DNA from: Helicobacter typhlonius
GTDB lineage: Bacteria; Campylobacterota; Campylobacteria; Campylobacterales; Helicobacteraceae
NCBI RefSeq assembly: GCF_001460635.1
Contig: NZ_LN907858.1
Span: 124,001-188,000 of the forward strand
DNA length: 64,000 nt
Reading direction: 5' to 3'
Shown here: positions 52,122 to 61,482 of the stretch, one piece after another
Position numbering within the stretch: the first letter of the stretch is position 1
Layout of the letters: each line of letters opens with the position of its first letter
Position numbers and translations under genes: made by a program
The notes under the pieces: model-generated
The model's database searches: none
What the model was told of the DNA's origin: nothing
The model's input: only the letters and a program-made list of their open reading frames with translations

Positions 52122-52648
52122 TTCTAAGATACTGCCTTATTGAGTGTATGGGAGTCTTAAGTCTTAAAGAGATGAGATTCTAAACATAAGATAAAAGCGT
52201 GGTTGTAGAGATTACTAAGGCTTTACAATACTTTACATAAAGCGAGCTTTGAAGGATTCTAGCAATGTTTAGAATCTAAAAAGAGAGTATAAAACAGCAA
52301 ATATTATAATTTCTCTCTTTACTTTAAAGCAAGTCGTAAAGAAAAATGGAAATAAGGATAAGCAGAGCTTAATGCAATGATAGCTTTACATCTTATGATT
52401 TAAAAACATTGCATAAAAAGAATAATAAAGAGACTAGGCAAGAAAAATGTTAAGTCTCTAAGCTTTACAAGCTTAGCATCTTAGCTTATGAATAAACTAA
52501 TAAACAAGAGATTGTCTAGAAGGGGCTTATTGCTTGCTAGGGTAATGAGGCTAAAGGCATAAGCTTTTTAGAGAGTTAATGCTTTAGACTTTAAGCCTTA
52601 GATTCTTAAAGTTTTTAGAATCTAGCCTATCTTATCTTTATTTCCCTT
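52122..52648 (+). other. Long 23S-5S spacer with 23S processing stem, right arm
   Basis: About 525 nt without a gene. The first 30 nt (TTCTAAGATACTGCCTTATT) pair with the region before 23S. The remainder is AT-rich with short inverted repeats such as AAGCTTTACAAGCTT. Unusually long for an operon in which 5S normally follows closely. Confidence 0.7.
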
Positions 52649-52766
52649 TTTCTTGTGTCTATAGAGAGAAGGCAACACCCAGCTCCATTCCGAACCTGGC
52701 AGTTAAGCTTCTCTTCGCCGATGATACTGCACTTTTCAAGTGTGGGAATGTAGGTCGATGCAGGGA
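52649..52766 (+). rRNA. rrf: 5S ribosomal RNA
   Basis: About 118 nt, with the conserved CCATTCCGAACCTGGCAGTTAAG block at 52684-52707 and GGGAATGTAGGTCG near the 3' end. Start and end are estimated by alignment to the CCGAAC position in E. coli 5S, accurate to a few bases. Confidence 0.93.
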
Positions 52767-52942
52767 TAGGGAACTTCCTTTGTCTTACAGATTTTATCAT
52801 TCACTTTTATGCGATAATGAGATATTGGTGATGAAAAATACATTATTATTGAATTACCAAGATTTAGTGTAGTATTAAATGTCTCTTAACTTCATATATG
52901 TTAGAATTAGCTTTTTTGAGCTAAAATATTATAAGGGAGCAA

Positions 52943-54377
52943 ATGCGTTTAGTGAATGTTATAAAAACTTACAACCAAGAAATTACTTTTATTTTGTTTT
53001 GTGCAGGTATAATCTTTTATGGATTAGGAGGTTCTATTGGCAAGAATTTTAATGCGCAAACTTTTTTTATATTGGTGGATTGATTTTCTTTATATGTAAC
53101 TATAAAAAACTATCTTGGAATGATTTAAAAAATATCAAAATCCCTCTTATTTGTTTTGCTCTTGTTTTACTTCTTGGTTTATGCACTTTATTTGATACGA
53201 TTACACCAAATACAATGTCTCAAATGTTCAAAAAGATTAATAGTCATATTTTAGGCTGGATTGCTTTATTTTTTATTATGTTTTTTATGTCATACATACA
53301 TCAAAAAATAAAGTCAATATTTTATTACTATTATTTGGATTAATGTGTGCAATTGATGTGATAGCCACAATTTATGTCTGGGTAAGTAATCATTTTCAAA
53401 CTCATATGACACCGCTTTTTTTCTTTCATATTATAGCTCTTAATGTGTGGCTTCTTGGGGCAAGTGCGATTTGTGTTGTAGGTATGGCTACAACACACAA
53501 TATAAAGATTAAGCTCCTTTTTGCTTTGGGATTACTTTTTTGTTTTATGGCGATTATAGGCAATGGGGAACGTTCCTTTTTGTTGGGGTTTTTTGCGCTA
53601 CTTTTGTCTCCATTTTTTATATGGCATTACAAATATAAAATTTATGTTGTTTTTCTTATTTTGCTTATCAGCATACCTTCTATTTATGGAATCTACACTT
53701 ACAGCAAGACATTATCCGATAGGTATAATTTTGGACATATGATAGATAATGTTTCTACTATATGGCAGAGTGCTCCCATAGAAATGGGGCAATATGATGC
53801 TTATTGTTTTGATGATACACAAAAATGGTTGCAATGCTCATCTCAAAGTCTAGCATTTGGCAAAAATGAGATTATCTTAGAGCATTCAGCAATCACAAGA
53901 CTTGCGATGTATAAATCAGCACTTCATCTTATTATGAAAGAACCTTTTAAGCCACATATTGCTGGTGCAACAAGTGTAGGAGAATATTTGCGCTCCTATT
54001 ATGGCAAAGACAATCCTTACAGAATCTATATTGATACTTCTGTATATAGTAACGCAGAAAATGTATATGGTTTTGGGCATATACATTCTACGCCCCTATC
54101 TATTCTCATAGAATATGGTGTCTTTGGTTTTTTGACTATTGTATTTTTCAATTTTTATATATTGTATATAGCACTTAAAACTTCATATAAGGAGACACAT
54201 ACTCAACTTAGCTTTGTGTCAAAATGTGTGAGTGTTTTTTTAATTGGATTATGGGTGCAAGTGCAGTTTGATGTGATGCACCCCGTTATGTTAAAATCTT
54301 TTTTCTTGGTTTTTGCTCTTTATTTTGCCCTTATTCATCGGTCTATGTGTAATGAAGATTTTGCTCACAATAAATGA
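52943..54377 (+). pseudogene. O-antigen polymerase/ligase-like membrane protein (Wzy/WaaL type), twice frameshifted
   Basis: Conceptually ~478 residues from the ATG at 52943 (AAGGGAG upstream), with ~10 hydrophobic segments. The Wzy_C-like middle has GNGERSFLLGFFALLLSP, and the C-terminal loop G-F-G-H-I-H-S-T-P-L-S-I-L-I-E-Y-G. The frame breaks at a T7 run (53062-53068; eight T restore it) and at an A6 run (53303-53308; seven A restore it). The three pieces join into one smooth membrane protein. As it stands it makes no full product. The gene overlaps the GT4 gene, part of a glycan locus. Confidence 0.75.
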
Positions 54378-55453
54378 CATAAGTATATTTGGTGGGGCGG
54401 AGCGAGTAGTGGTAAATCTCGCCAATGCTTTAAGTGAAGTAGGACATCAAGTGGAAATTTTGAGTTTTTACAAAGCAAATGAGACTTTGCCCTATCAAGT
54501 CAATACAAACATAAAGATTCACTTTTGGCATACTCTTTCAGAATCTGCTTTTAAAGCACAAATATGTCGTAATGTTTTCTCTAAAATCTATTATAAAAAT
54601 TGCTATAAATTTATTCTTAATGCACAAGTGCATTTTGATTTTAGAGATTTTGATGTAGTCATTGCAAATGACAGCACTTATATACCTTTTCTTAAGCACA
54701 AGTTCACACGATATATAAGACTTATTCATTTAAATTTTAGTATATATAATACACGAAATAATTTTTTCCACACTCTTGTTGTCCTTTCTTCTAAAGAGCT
54801 TTCTATTTGGGGGCAATACCACAAAGATATTAGGGTTATTCCTAATTTTTTACCCATTATTTCTACAGAACAAACAGATTTGAAGCAAAAAAGTATCATA
54901 TCAGTTGGGCGTATGGATAGAGGTGATCAAAAAGGCTTTTTGCGCCTCATTGATATTTGGGCTCTGCTTCAACAGAGCCTTCAATCATCTGTGCCCCCCC
55001 CCCCAATTACATTCTTGGCAGCTTGTTATCGTAGGCGATGGTGATATAAAGAGTGAGATAGAAACTAAAATTAAAGATTTAGGATTGCAAGATTCCATAA
55101 TTCTCAAGCCATTTACCAAAGATATAGAATCTGAATATCTTAATGCGAGTATTTATGCTATGAGTAGCTATTATGAGGGTTTTCCTATGGTGCTTTTAGA
55201 ATCTTGCTCCTATGGATTGTGTCCTATCTCTTTTGATATTAAAACAGGTCCAAGTGATATTATAGAAAATAACAAAAGTGGCTATTTAATACAAGATAAT
55301 GATTTACATACTTATGCACATAAGCTTATAGAATTAATGAGTGATGAAAATAAGCGCAAAACTATGGGCGAGGCAGCAAAAGCAAGAGTAGCACAAAAGT
55401 TTAGTAAAGAGGCTATTATGCCATTGTGGGAGGAGGTGCTAGGTGGCAAATGA
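54352..55453 (+). CDS. GT4-family glycosyltransferase, phase-variable, OFF here
   Basis: Conceptually ~366 residues from the ATG at 54352: N-terminal IFGGAERVVVNLANAL, and C-terminal donor site ELYLNASIYAMSSYYEGFPMVLLES-like (YAMSSYYEGFPMVLLESCSYG), typical of GT4 retaining transferases. The two halves lie in different frames joined at a C11 run (54994-55004). With 10 C the reading is S-V-P-P-P-Q-L-H-S-W-Q-L-V-I-V-G-D-G and continues to the stop at 55453. In this sequence translation ends at 55044. Product: addition of a sugar to a surface glycan, acceptor unknown. Confidence 0.88.
54994..55004 (+). repeat. Phase-variation poly-C tract (11) in the GT4 gene
   Basis: Eleven C inside the coding region, about residue 215. 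Ten (or 7, 13) give the full-length frame; eleven gives premature termination forty bases later. A slippage-prone contingency tract. Confidence 0.93.
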
Positions 55454-56488
55454 GCAAATAATGTTTTATATCATCGTGCCAATTTTTAATGTGGAGAGGT
55501 ATTTAAGAAAATGCCTAGATTCACTTCTTTCACAGAGCTATACTCAATGGAAGGCGATTTTAGTGAATGATGGTAGCACAGATTCTAGTGGAGAAATCGC
55601 TCAAGAATATGCCAATAAAGATGCTAGATTTGTAACTTTAAATCAAGAAAATCAAGGGCAATCAATGGCTCGTAATGCGGGATTAGAATATGTAAAGAAT
55701 CTTATCATCTCTACTAATCCCCCCCCCCCAACAATATTTGAATTATATTCGTTTTTTAGATTCTGATGATTATTTGCAGAGTTATGCACTAGAGCACTCC
55801 TATCATATATTGACACAATATGATGTAGATGTGCTTATGTATAGCATATATATCGCAAGAGAGCCTACCACATATACGCAAGTAGAGTTTGATTGGCAAG
55901 TGTTTCCTTCTCATATTGAGGGCTTATATACTCCCACAGATTTGATTTTATCACTTGGAGGGTATGCTATGATAACTTCAGCGGGAAGTTTTGTCAGCAA
56001 GGCTTCTTTAATATTTGAAAACAATATTACTTTTATCCCTCATATCATCTATGAAGACATTGCATTTTGCACAAAATCAGTAAGCAAATGTAAAAATATT
56101 TATATAAGCCACGAGCAAGTTTATAATTATACACTTGTTCCTAGCTCTATTATGAATTCATTTGTTACAAGAGATAATGCGGATAAAAATTACTTATAGC
56201 TATTTTATGATTTTGCATTCTTTTAGGGAGGAAGAGAATCCTGTAATGAAGGAGTATTATTATCGTGCTTGTTTGGATAATGTGAAAAAGTTAACGCAAT
56301 CTTTACAGCTTGTGGGCTATGTCGAGGAGCTTGGCTTTAGTAAAAAAGACTTGCTTTTATCTTTGTCTCAACTCAATATAAAAGGTAAAAGATATTTTTG
56401 CTGCCTTTTCCCTAGAGTCTATGGATTTCCCAAAAGAATGCGTTTAGCATTGCGAATGTATGAAATTACGCACTTGGGCAAAGTCTAA
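55443..56488 (+). pseudogene. GT2-family glycosyltransferase, phase-variable poly-C plus a further frameshift
   Basis: GTG start overlapping the GT4 stop. The N-terminal GT-A domain is clear: IIVPIFNVERYLRKCLDSLLSQSY, VNDGSTDSSGEIA, QGQSMARNAGLEY. A C11 run at 55719-55729 shifts the frame. Ten C would read N-P-P-P-Q-Q-Y-L-N-Y-I-R-F-L-D-S-D-D, the metal-binding D-x-D region. A second break lies near 56175, where A5 would have to be A4 to continue into ITYSYFMILHSF. The 3' end (R-A-L-R-M-Y-E-like tail, then ITHLGKV) overlaps the first prophage ORF, so the true C-terminus may be cut by the prophage. Confidence 0.82.
55719..55729 (+). repeat. Phase-variation poly-C tract (11) in the GT2 gene
   Basis: Eleven C after codon N-P in the GT-A domain. 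Ten gives the ON frame. Eleven (this sequence) leads to a stop 34 bases later, before the catalytic D-x-D is complete. Confidence 0.93.
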
Positions 56489-56612
56489 GGGCTTAAGTGA
56501 AAGGGACATAGGGCTTTTAAATCAAATCTCTTATGGACTTACAAAAGGTAAGCGTGGGAGAGCTAAGGAGCTGAAAGAAATGCTTGAGGCTGATGGATTT
56601 AGAATCGCGTAG
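56460..56612 (+). CDS. Small basic prophage protein upstream of transposase
   Basis: 50 residues, M-K-L-R-T-W-A-K-S-K-G-L-S-E-R-D followed by a Lys/Arg-rich helix G-K-R-G-R-A-K-E-L-K-E-M-L. Helical, probably DNA-binding, ending 9 bp before the transposase start. The position equals that of Ner-type early regulators in Mu, but no family match can be claimed. It overlaps the GT2 3' end in another frame. Confidence 0.5.
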   Translation: MKLRTWAKSKGLSERDIGLLNQISYGLTKGKRGRAKELKEMLEADGFRIA

Positions 56613-56621
56613 GTAGCAAAA

Positions 56622-58856
56622 ATGGGACAATGGGTAAGTAGCAGGGAGTTTGCCACTCTACATAAATTCAATATTGAAGGTATATTAAAGGCGGCAAAGA
56701 GGGCAGATTCTTTATCTAAAAAATTTTGCTTATATAAAGGTAAATTTTTACCTTTTAGTTATGGAAATGGTATAGGTCGTGGGGGTAAAGTCCTTCGCAT
56801 TTGGAGTGAGCCTTTTGCTACACAAGCAGAGGCAGAAGCGTTTATGGAATCTTGCACACAAGAGCGAGTAGCATATCTTTCAAACACAGATTCTCATAAA
56901 ACGCAATCTAGAGCGCTTACATTCGTCCAATCTCAACACGCTACAACTTTAGAGCCAATATCACAAACTCAAGTTACAACACCTACAACACTAACAACAC
57001 CGCATAAAATAGGCACTTCTAGCGTTTTAGCACAAGAGCAAGCAAAAGCCTTGAGCTGTCCATCACACTTTATACAAAGCGCACAATCTAAGACTATGTT
57101 TGATAATAAAGATGATGATGGGCAGTTGAGGGCTTTAGATGCTTTTAGCAAAGCTTCGCAAAAAGATAAGAATCTCGCCCTAGAGAAAAAATCCATTATC
57201 AAAGAATGGGAAGCATATAAGACAAAAGGTGTGAATGCAAAAGATTTTATCGCGCTGCTGAATGCAGGTGGGCAATACTCCATAGCTTTAAGCGAAAATA
57301 AGCTCTATGCGTGGCAGAGGGCATATAAGAGAGGCGGACTTGAGCTATTACTTGATGAGCGAGGTAAAAATAGAAAAGAGCAAAGCAAGATTAAAGAGCT
57401 TGGATTAGAGGAGCTCACAAACAAGCTTATTTTGGCAAGTCGTGGGAGGGTGAATATCTCCTCATTACATAGAATGCTGCATATCCACCTTGATAGTGTG
57501 GGCAAGGCGGATTTGGCGGATTTTTTAGCCAAAAGGAGCGAGGTAATAAGCTATTGTGTGCTTGAGCGATATGTCAAGGCTTACTTAAAAGCCCACCCCA
57601 TAGAAGCAAAAATTATTTATCGCGGCGAAGATGCGGCAGTGGGGAATTTCCTCCCTGCACTTGGGCAAAGCAACTATGCAGTGGATTCTATTAATCAAAT
57701 CGTGGAGATTGATGCCACAAGCATTGATGCGATTATTGATACAAGCGAGATAGCGCGCGCTCTAGGGCTTGAGGTAGAGAACATAGAATCTTGGCAAAAG
57801 CGATTTGTGCTTATTTCACTCATTGATACTTATAGTGGCGTGTGTAGCTTCCATATAAGCGATACCGAAAATGCGCTCGGTGTCTCTCGCGCCATTGCAA
57901 AATATATCACTACCTATGGCAAACCAAAGTGCATTAAAAGCGACAACGGCAGCGCATTTGTGAGTAAATATATCAAAGAAGTGCTTATGCGCCTTGATAT
58001 AGAGCATATCAAAGCTAAGGCGTATGCTGGGTGGTGTAAGCCCTATGTAGAGCGCAACTTCGCGCGTTTGCAAAATCACCTTATGGAGTGGATTAAAGGC
58101 TATATCGGGCATAGCGTGAGCCAAAGACAGGCTATTGAGTTTTTCTTCTCTCGCGCACAAAGGCGATTAAAACGAGGGCAAAAGAGCAATCAAACCAATC
58201 TCCACACATTACAAGAGCTAGGGCAGATGATAGATACCTACACACACGCTTTTATGAATAATGCGTATTTGGAACGTTTAAATGCCACGCCTGCAGAGGC
58301 ATATAATGCAAAAGTGAGTGAGGCAAGCAGAATCCACGAATATGAGCTTATCGCGCGACTAGCTCCGCTTGAGAGGCGCGCTGTGAATAAAAAAGGTATC
58401 GCTTATGGTGGGCTGTGGTATCAAAGTGCCGCTATGTTCGCGCATACAAGCGTGTATGTCGCTGTGAATATCAATAACACCAAAGAGCTTTTTATGTATG
58501 ACGAGCAGCACCGCTTCATCGGCGTAGCGTCAAATCTTGATAGCGAGGAGATGAGTGCGGAAATGGCGCGGAATGCGCAAAAAATCTTTTATAAAGAGCT
58601 TAAAACGCGCAAGATCAAAATGCAAGAGGCACGCGCAGAAGTCGAGGCACAATTCCCACAAATGCTTTTACAAGCGTACAAGAAAATGCCAAAAACGCAT
58701 ATGCCCACACTCAAAGCCATTAATGATAGCAATCTCTATCAAGCAAAGCTCTTAGATGAGGCAAAGCAAAAGGCAGTGGGCAGTGATGTTTTAGATTCTA
58801 TAAAGGAGGTGAAGCAAGAAAAGAAAAGGGATTTAAGCTTTGAAGCAGCGGTTTAG
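56622..58856 (+). CDS. Mu-type DDE transposase A
   Basis: 744 residues, longer than phage Mu A (663). The N-terminal winged-helix-like end-recognition part begins with WVSSREFATLHKF. The rve-type integrase core carries Asp364 (V-E-I-D-A-T-S), Asp441 (I-K-S-D-N-G-S-A-F) and Glu477 (W-C-K-P-Y-V-E-R-N-F), a proper D-D-35-E triad. It is followed by a Mu transposase C-terminal beta-barrel and a helical tail. The gene looks intact, with no frameshift. Its partner MuB is missing, which would hinder target capture and immunity. It could still act on related ends. Confidence 0.93.
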   Translation: MGQWVSSREFATLHKFNIEGILKAAKRADSLSKKFCLYKGKFLPFSYGNGIGRGGKVLRIWSEPFATQAEAEAFMESCTQERVAYLSNTDSHKTQSRALTFVQSQHATTLEPISQTQVTTPTTLTTPHKIGTSSVLAQEQAKALSCPSHFIQSAQSKTMFDNKDDDGQLRALDAFSKASQKDKNLALEKKSIIKEWEAYKTKGVNAKDFIALLNAGGQYSIALSENKLYAWQRAYKRGGLELLLDERGKNRKEQSKIKELGLEELTNKLILASRGRVNISSLHRMLHIHLDSVGKADLADFLAKRSEVISYCVLERYVKAYLKAHPIEAKIIYRGEDAAVGNFLPALGQSNYAVDSINQIVEIDATSIDAIIDTSEIARALGLEVENIESWQKRFVLISLIDTYSGVCSFHISDTENALGVSRAIAKYITTYGKPKCIKSDNGSAFVSKYIKEVLMRLDIEHIKAKAYAGWCKPYVERNFARLQNHLMEWIKGYIGHSVSQRQAIEFFFSRAQRRLKRGQKSNQTNLHTLQELGQMIDTYTHAFMNNAYLERLNATPAEAYNAKVSEASRIHEYELIARLAPLERRAVNKKGIAYGGLWYQSAAMFAHTSVYVAVNINNTKELFMYDEQHRFIGVASNLDSEEMSAEMARNAQKIFYKELKTRKIKMQEARAEVEAQFPQMLLQAYKKMPKTHMPTLKAINDSNLYQAKLLDEAKQKAVGSDVLDSIKEVKQEKKRDLSFEAAV

Positions 58857-59164
58857 AGAAAACCTTTAAAATCTCGCATTTAAGCTATGCAGATTCTACG
58901 CAAACTTCTCACAATTTATCATTCAACAAAGCTCAAGACTTACTCACAGGGCAAGAACTAGAGATTGATAAAGCCTTGCAAGATGTGAATCCTAAGAGCG
59001 AGTTTGATTTGGGAGCATTTTTAAAAGATTGCAAGAGTTATGAGCAGGCAGCACAAAAGATTGCTTTGAGTTTTAAGGGAGAGGATTTGCTTTTAAAAGA
59101 GCAAGAGCTAATGAGGCTTTTTCTTAATGGCGCACTCTTTGGGGCAGATGATGTTACACTTTGA
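58844..59164 (+). pseudogene. Portal protein (gp29/DUF935) C-terminal fragment
   Basis: An open frame without a proper start (a TTG at 58976 is the only candidate). It encodes ~106 residues ending DCKSYEQAAQKIALSF...LMRLFLNGALFGADDVTL. The pattern 'SYEEA..L...-x-L...L..A.F.A...G' is the usual C-terminus of Mu gp29-type portals. The sense begins right at the transposase stop, so a deletion has joined the transposase gene to the last part of the portal gene. It is followed by gpF with a 17-bp overlap, the normal phage order. Confidence 0.75.
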
Positions 59165-60278
59165 TTTCAATCTACCACCAAGCGAGGCTATCGCTTATTT
59201 GCAAAGCAAAAAGCCTGAAGTGCTTAATGAGCTTTCCACCCTAAAACATAATATTTATAATCGTGTTTTTACTATTAAAGGCATTGCCAATGTAGATTTA
59301 TTAAGCGATATGCAAAAGTCCCTAAGCCTAGCATTGCTTCAGGGACAGGAGTTTAAAGAGTGGAAGCAAAACGTGCAAAGTTTGCTTACCCAAAGTAATA
59401 CCCCCCTTAACCCAAAAAGACTAAAGCAAATTTATCATCAAAATATCCTTAACTCTTATAATCAAGGGCGTAAAATGACACAAGATAATCTCAAAGGTGA
59501 GATATATTATCGCTATGTAGCTATAAATGATTCGCGCACGAGGCTTTCACATAAGCTTTTGCATAATACTATCTTGCCCCGTGAGCATAGCTTTTGGGAG
59601 AAGCATTATCCTGGGGCTGATTTTGGGTGTAGATGCAGAGTAGAAGCTTATACAAAAAGACAGCTTGATAGATTTGGCTTAAAGGTAAGTAATATAAGTG
59701 ATATGCCAAATGTGCAAGAAGCAACATTTGATATAAGCGATAATAATGCGGCTCTTGCTCACATTCTTAATCAAAAACTTAAAATCCACGCGAATAATCC
59801 AAATGCTATCACAAGGCTAAAAGCCATAGCAGCATTTATACAGCAAAGAAATGTAAGGTTTAAGGAGATAAATGAGCTATGGCGCACATCGGACTTACAA
59901 AAAACTGCCTCTATTTGCAAAATACCAAAGCAACTACAAAAGATATTTGCTAATGAGGCAGAACATATCCGCATAAGCGCGAGTGTTATAAATGACCATA
60001 AAAGCAGACACCCAGAAATTGATGCTTTTGATTATACGCTTATAGCGGATATGATAGAGCATATAGATTCTATATATCAAGATGAGAAATCTAGCGTGAA
60101 ATATATCTTGCTGAACAAACTTGATAGGTGGTATAGATTAAGTCTCAAAAGCTTAAGTGATAAAAAGGAAGTTTGGGTGGAGAGCTTACTAGCAGTAGAT
60201 AATAAAGAAGTCTTGCTTAAAAATCTCAAAAATAAAAAAGTGATTTATTCACAGCCACAAAACGCAAGAAAGCTCTAG
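59148..60278 (+). CDS. Mu gpF-like minor head protein with a nuclease-like C-terminal domain
   Basis: 376 residues from the ATG at 59148. The N-terminal 210 residues are the Phage_Mu_F domain with the hallmark INDSRTRLSHKLLHN...FWEKHYPGADFGCRCRV, which is involved in head assembly. After a linker, the last ~100 residues (SVINDHKSRHPEIDAFDYTLI... and VWVESLLAVD) resemble the PBECR group of phage-borne RNase/toxin-like domains. These are known to be fused to gpF-type proteins and injected with DNA. The domain call is by pattern only. It keeps the H-K-x-R-H-P motif and appears intact. Confidence 0.82.
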   Translation: MMLHFDFNLPPSEAIAYLQSKKPEVLNELSTLKHNIYNRVFTIKGIANVDLLSDMQKSLSLALLQGQEFKEWKQNVQSLLTQSNTPLNPKRLKQIYHQNILNSYNQGRKMTQDNLKGEIYYRYVAINDSRTRLSHKLLHNTILPREHSFWEKHYPGADFGCRCRVEAYTKRQLDRFGLKVSNISDMPNVQEATFDISDNNAALAHILNQKLKIHANNPNAITRLKAIAAFIQQRNVRFKEINELWRTSDLQKTASICKIPKQLQKIFANEAEHIRISASVINDHKSRHPEIDAFDYTLIADMIEHIDSIYQDEKSSVKYILLNKLDRWYRLSLKSLSDKKEVWVESLLAVDNKEVLLKNLKNKKVIYSQPQNARKL

Positions 60279-60375
60279 ACTTGCACACTACTTTTCAAGT
60301 GGAATGGGATACTCCAGCTTATTTTCTTTTGTGGCAGAAGCAATTATACCATATCTTTACAAAAAAGGAGAGGCT

Positions 60376-60837
60376 ATGCCAAAATATATGAGTTTTGATG
60401 AGCTAAGAGGACAAATGCAAAGCTTAGAGTTAAGGCTCAAAGACACAGAGCCACTAATGGCACATATTGCTAATACTCTAGCTCTCTTTACCTCACAATC
60501 TTTTGAAAAAGAGACCTCACCCTTTGGGGAAAAGTGGAAGCCTTTATCATCTGTTACACTTAAAAAGAGCAAGGGCTTAAAGAAAAAGCTTGTAGATAAA
60601 GGAAAGCTAGTAAATTCTATTCACACTTCACATACTACCAAGAGTGCAAGTATAGGCACAAGTGTAGTGTATGCGAGGATTCATCAATTTGGTGGCAAAG
60701 CAGGGAGAAATCATAAAGTCATTATCCCTGCCCGCCCTTTTATACCCATTAGCAAAGAGGATAAAATCCCAAAAGCTTTACAAGAGGAGATACAAGAGCT
60801 AGCAATGGAGCATATTTTAGGGGTATTTCTTAAGTAA
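60376..60837 (+). CDS. Mu gpG-like virion morphogenesis protein
   Basis: 153 residues from the ATG at 60376, preceded by AAAGGAGAGG. An earlier start is open but has no ribosome binding site. Family features: a helical N-terminus, FTSQSFEKETSPFGEKWKPLS, VYARIHQFGGKAGRNHKVIIPARPFIPIS. In Mu, gpG acts in tail/head joining. The following Mu genes (protease/scaffold, capsid) are absent, so the cluster ends here by a deletion. Confidence 0.88.
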   Translation: MPKYMSFDELRGQMQSLELRLKDTEPLMAHIANTLALFTSQSFEKETSPFGEKWKPLSSVTLKKSKGLKKKLVDKGKLVNSIHTSHTTKSASIGTSVVYARIHQFGGKAGRNHKVIIPARPFIPISKEDKIPKALQEEIQELAMEHILGVFLK

Positions 60838-60840
60838 TCA

Positions 60841-61482
60841 TCACACAGGAGCAATCACCCCTCGTATCCGTCCTATAACTTCTACCTCATTAAGACTATA
60901 ACTTATTGGCTCATAGTTAAGATTTGCAGAGATAAGCTCTAGGCTTTTATCTTTGATAAAACAATGCTTGATAAAAAGTCCATCATTTGTCCTTATCGCA
61001 TAAATCTTGCCATTTTTGACTTCACGTTCTTTATAGCTTACAAGGCATAAGCTCCTATCGGTGATAATGCTCTCCATACTCTCGCCAAGTGCGAGTATAA
61101 GCTCACAATCTCTAACCTTTAAATGTGCCAAAATGCGCTCATCAAATATCACTTCTTGTGATTGTATGCTTTCATTGATACAGCCTCCACCCAAAGAGGC
61201 ATTAGCACTATAAAGTTTTAAAATCTTGTAATGCTCGAAAGTATGAACACTCTCTTTTGGTGCACTCCCATAGAAAAAGGTATTGATACAGATGTGCTTA
61301 GATTCTAAAAAATCCATAATGGCTTTGTAAGGAATAGAGTTTTTAAACTTTGCTTGAGCGAGGGTATTTGGCGACATATTAAGAGCTTTTGCCACATCGA
61401 TGTCTTTAGGCTTTAGGATAGAATCTGTGGCAAGTATGTCTTTAATGCGCTCTATGATTTCTCTAAAGGTGAGCTGTGGCAT
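60841..61482 (-). CDS. Phage CI/LexA-like repressor (S24 peptidase domain)
   Basis: 213 residues. The N-terminal helix-turn-helix of the Phage_CI_repr type reads DIDVAKALNMSPNTLAQAKFKNSIP. The C-terminal S24 domain has the catalytic Ser in LALGESMESII and the Lys in GLFIKHC, with a possible self-cleavage region around S-L-G-G-G-C-I-N. It converges with gpG. In Mu the repressor stands at the left end, next to the early genes; here it is at the other end. Its promoter region faces the inverted repeat at 61803. Confidence 0.87.
   Translation of the reverse strand: MPQLTFREIIERIKDILATDSILKPKDIDVAKALNMSPNTLAQAKFKNSIPYKAIMDFLESKHICINTFFYGSAPKESVHTFEHYKILKLYSANASLGGGCINESIQSQEVIFDERILAHLKVRDCELILALGESMESIITDRSLCLVSYKEREVKNGKIYAIRTNDGLFIKHCFIKDKSLELISANLNYEPISYSLNEVEVIGRIRGVIAPV

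Noticed and set aside
56622-58856. An IS element rather than a phage transposase
   Set aside because: The N-terminal domain and length are Mu-like and the next genes are portal, gpF and gpG in phage order.
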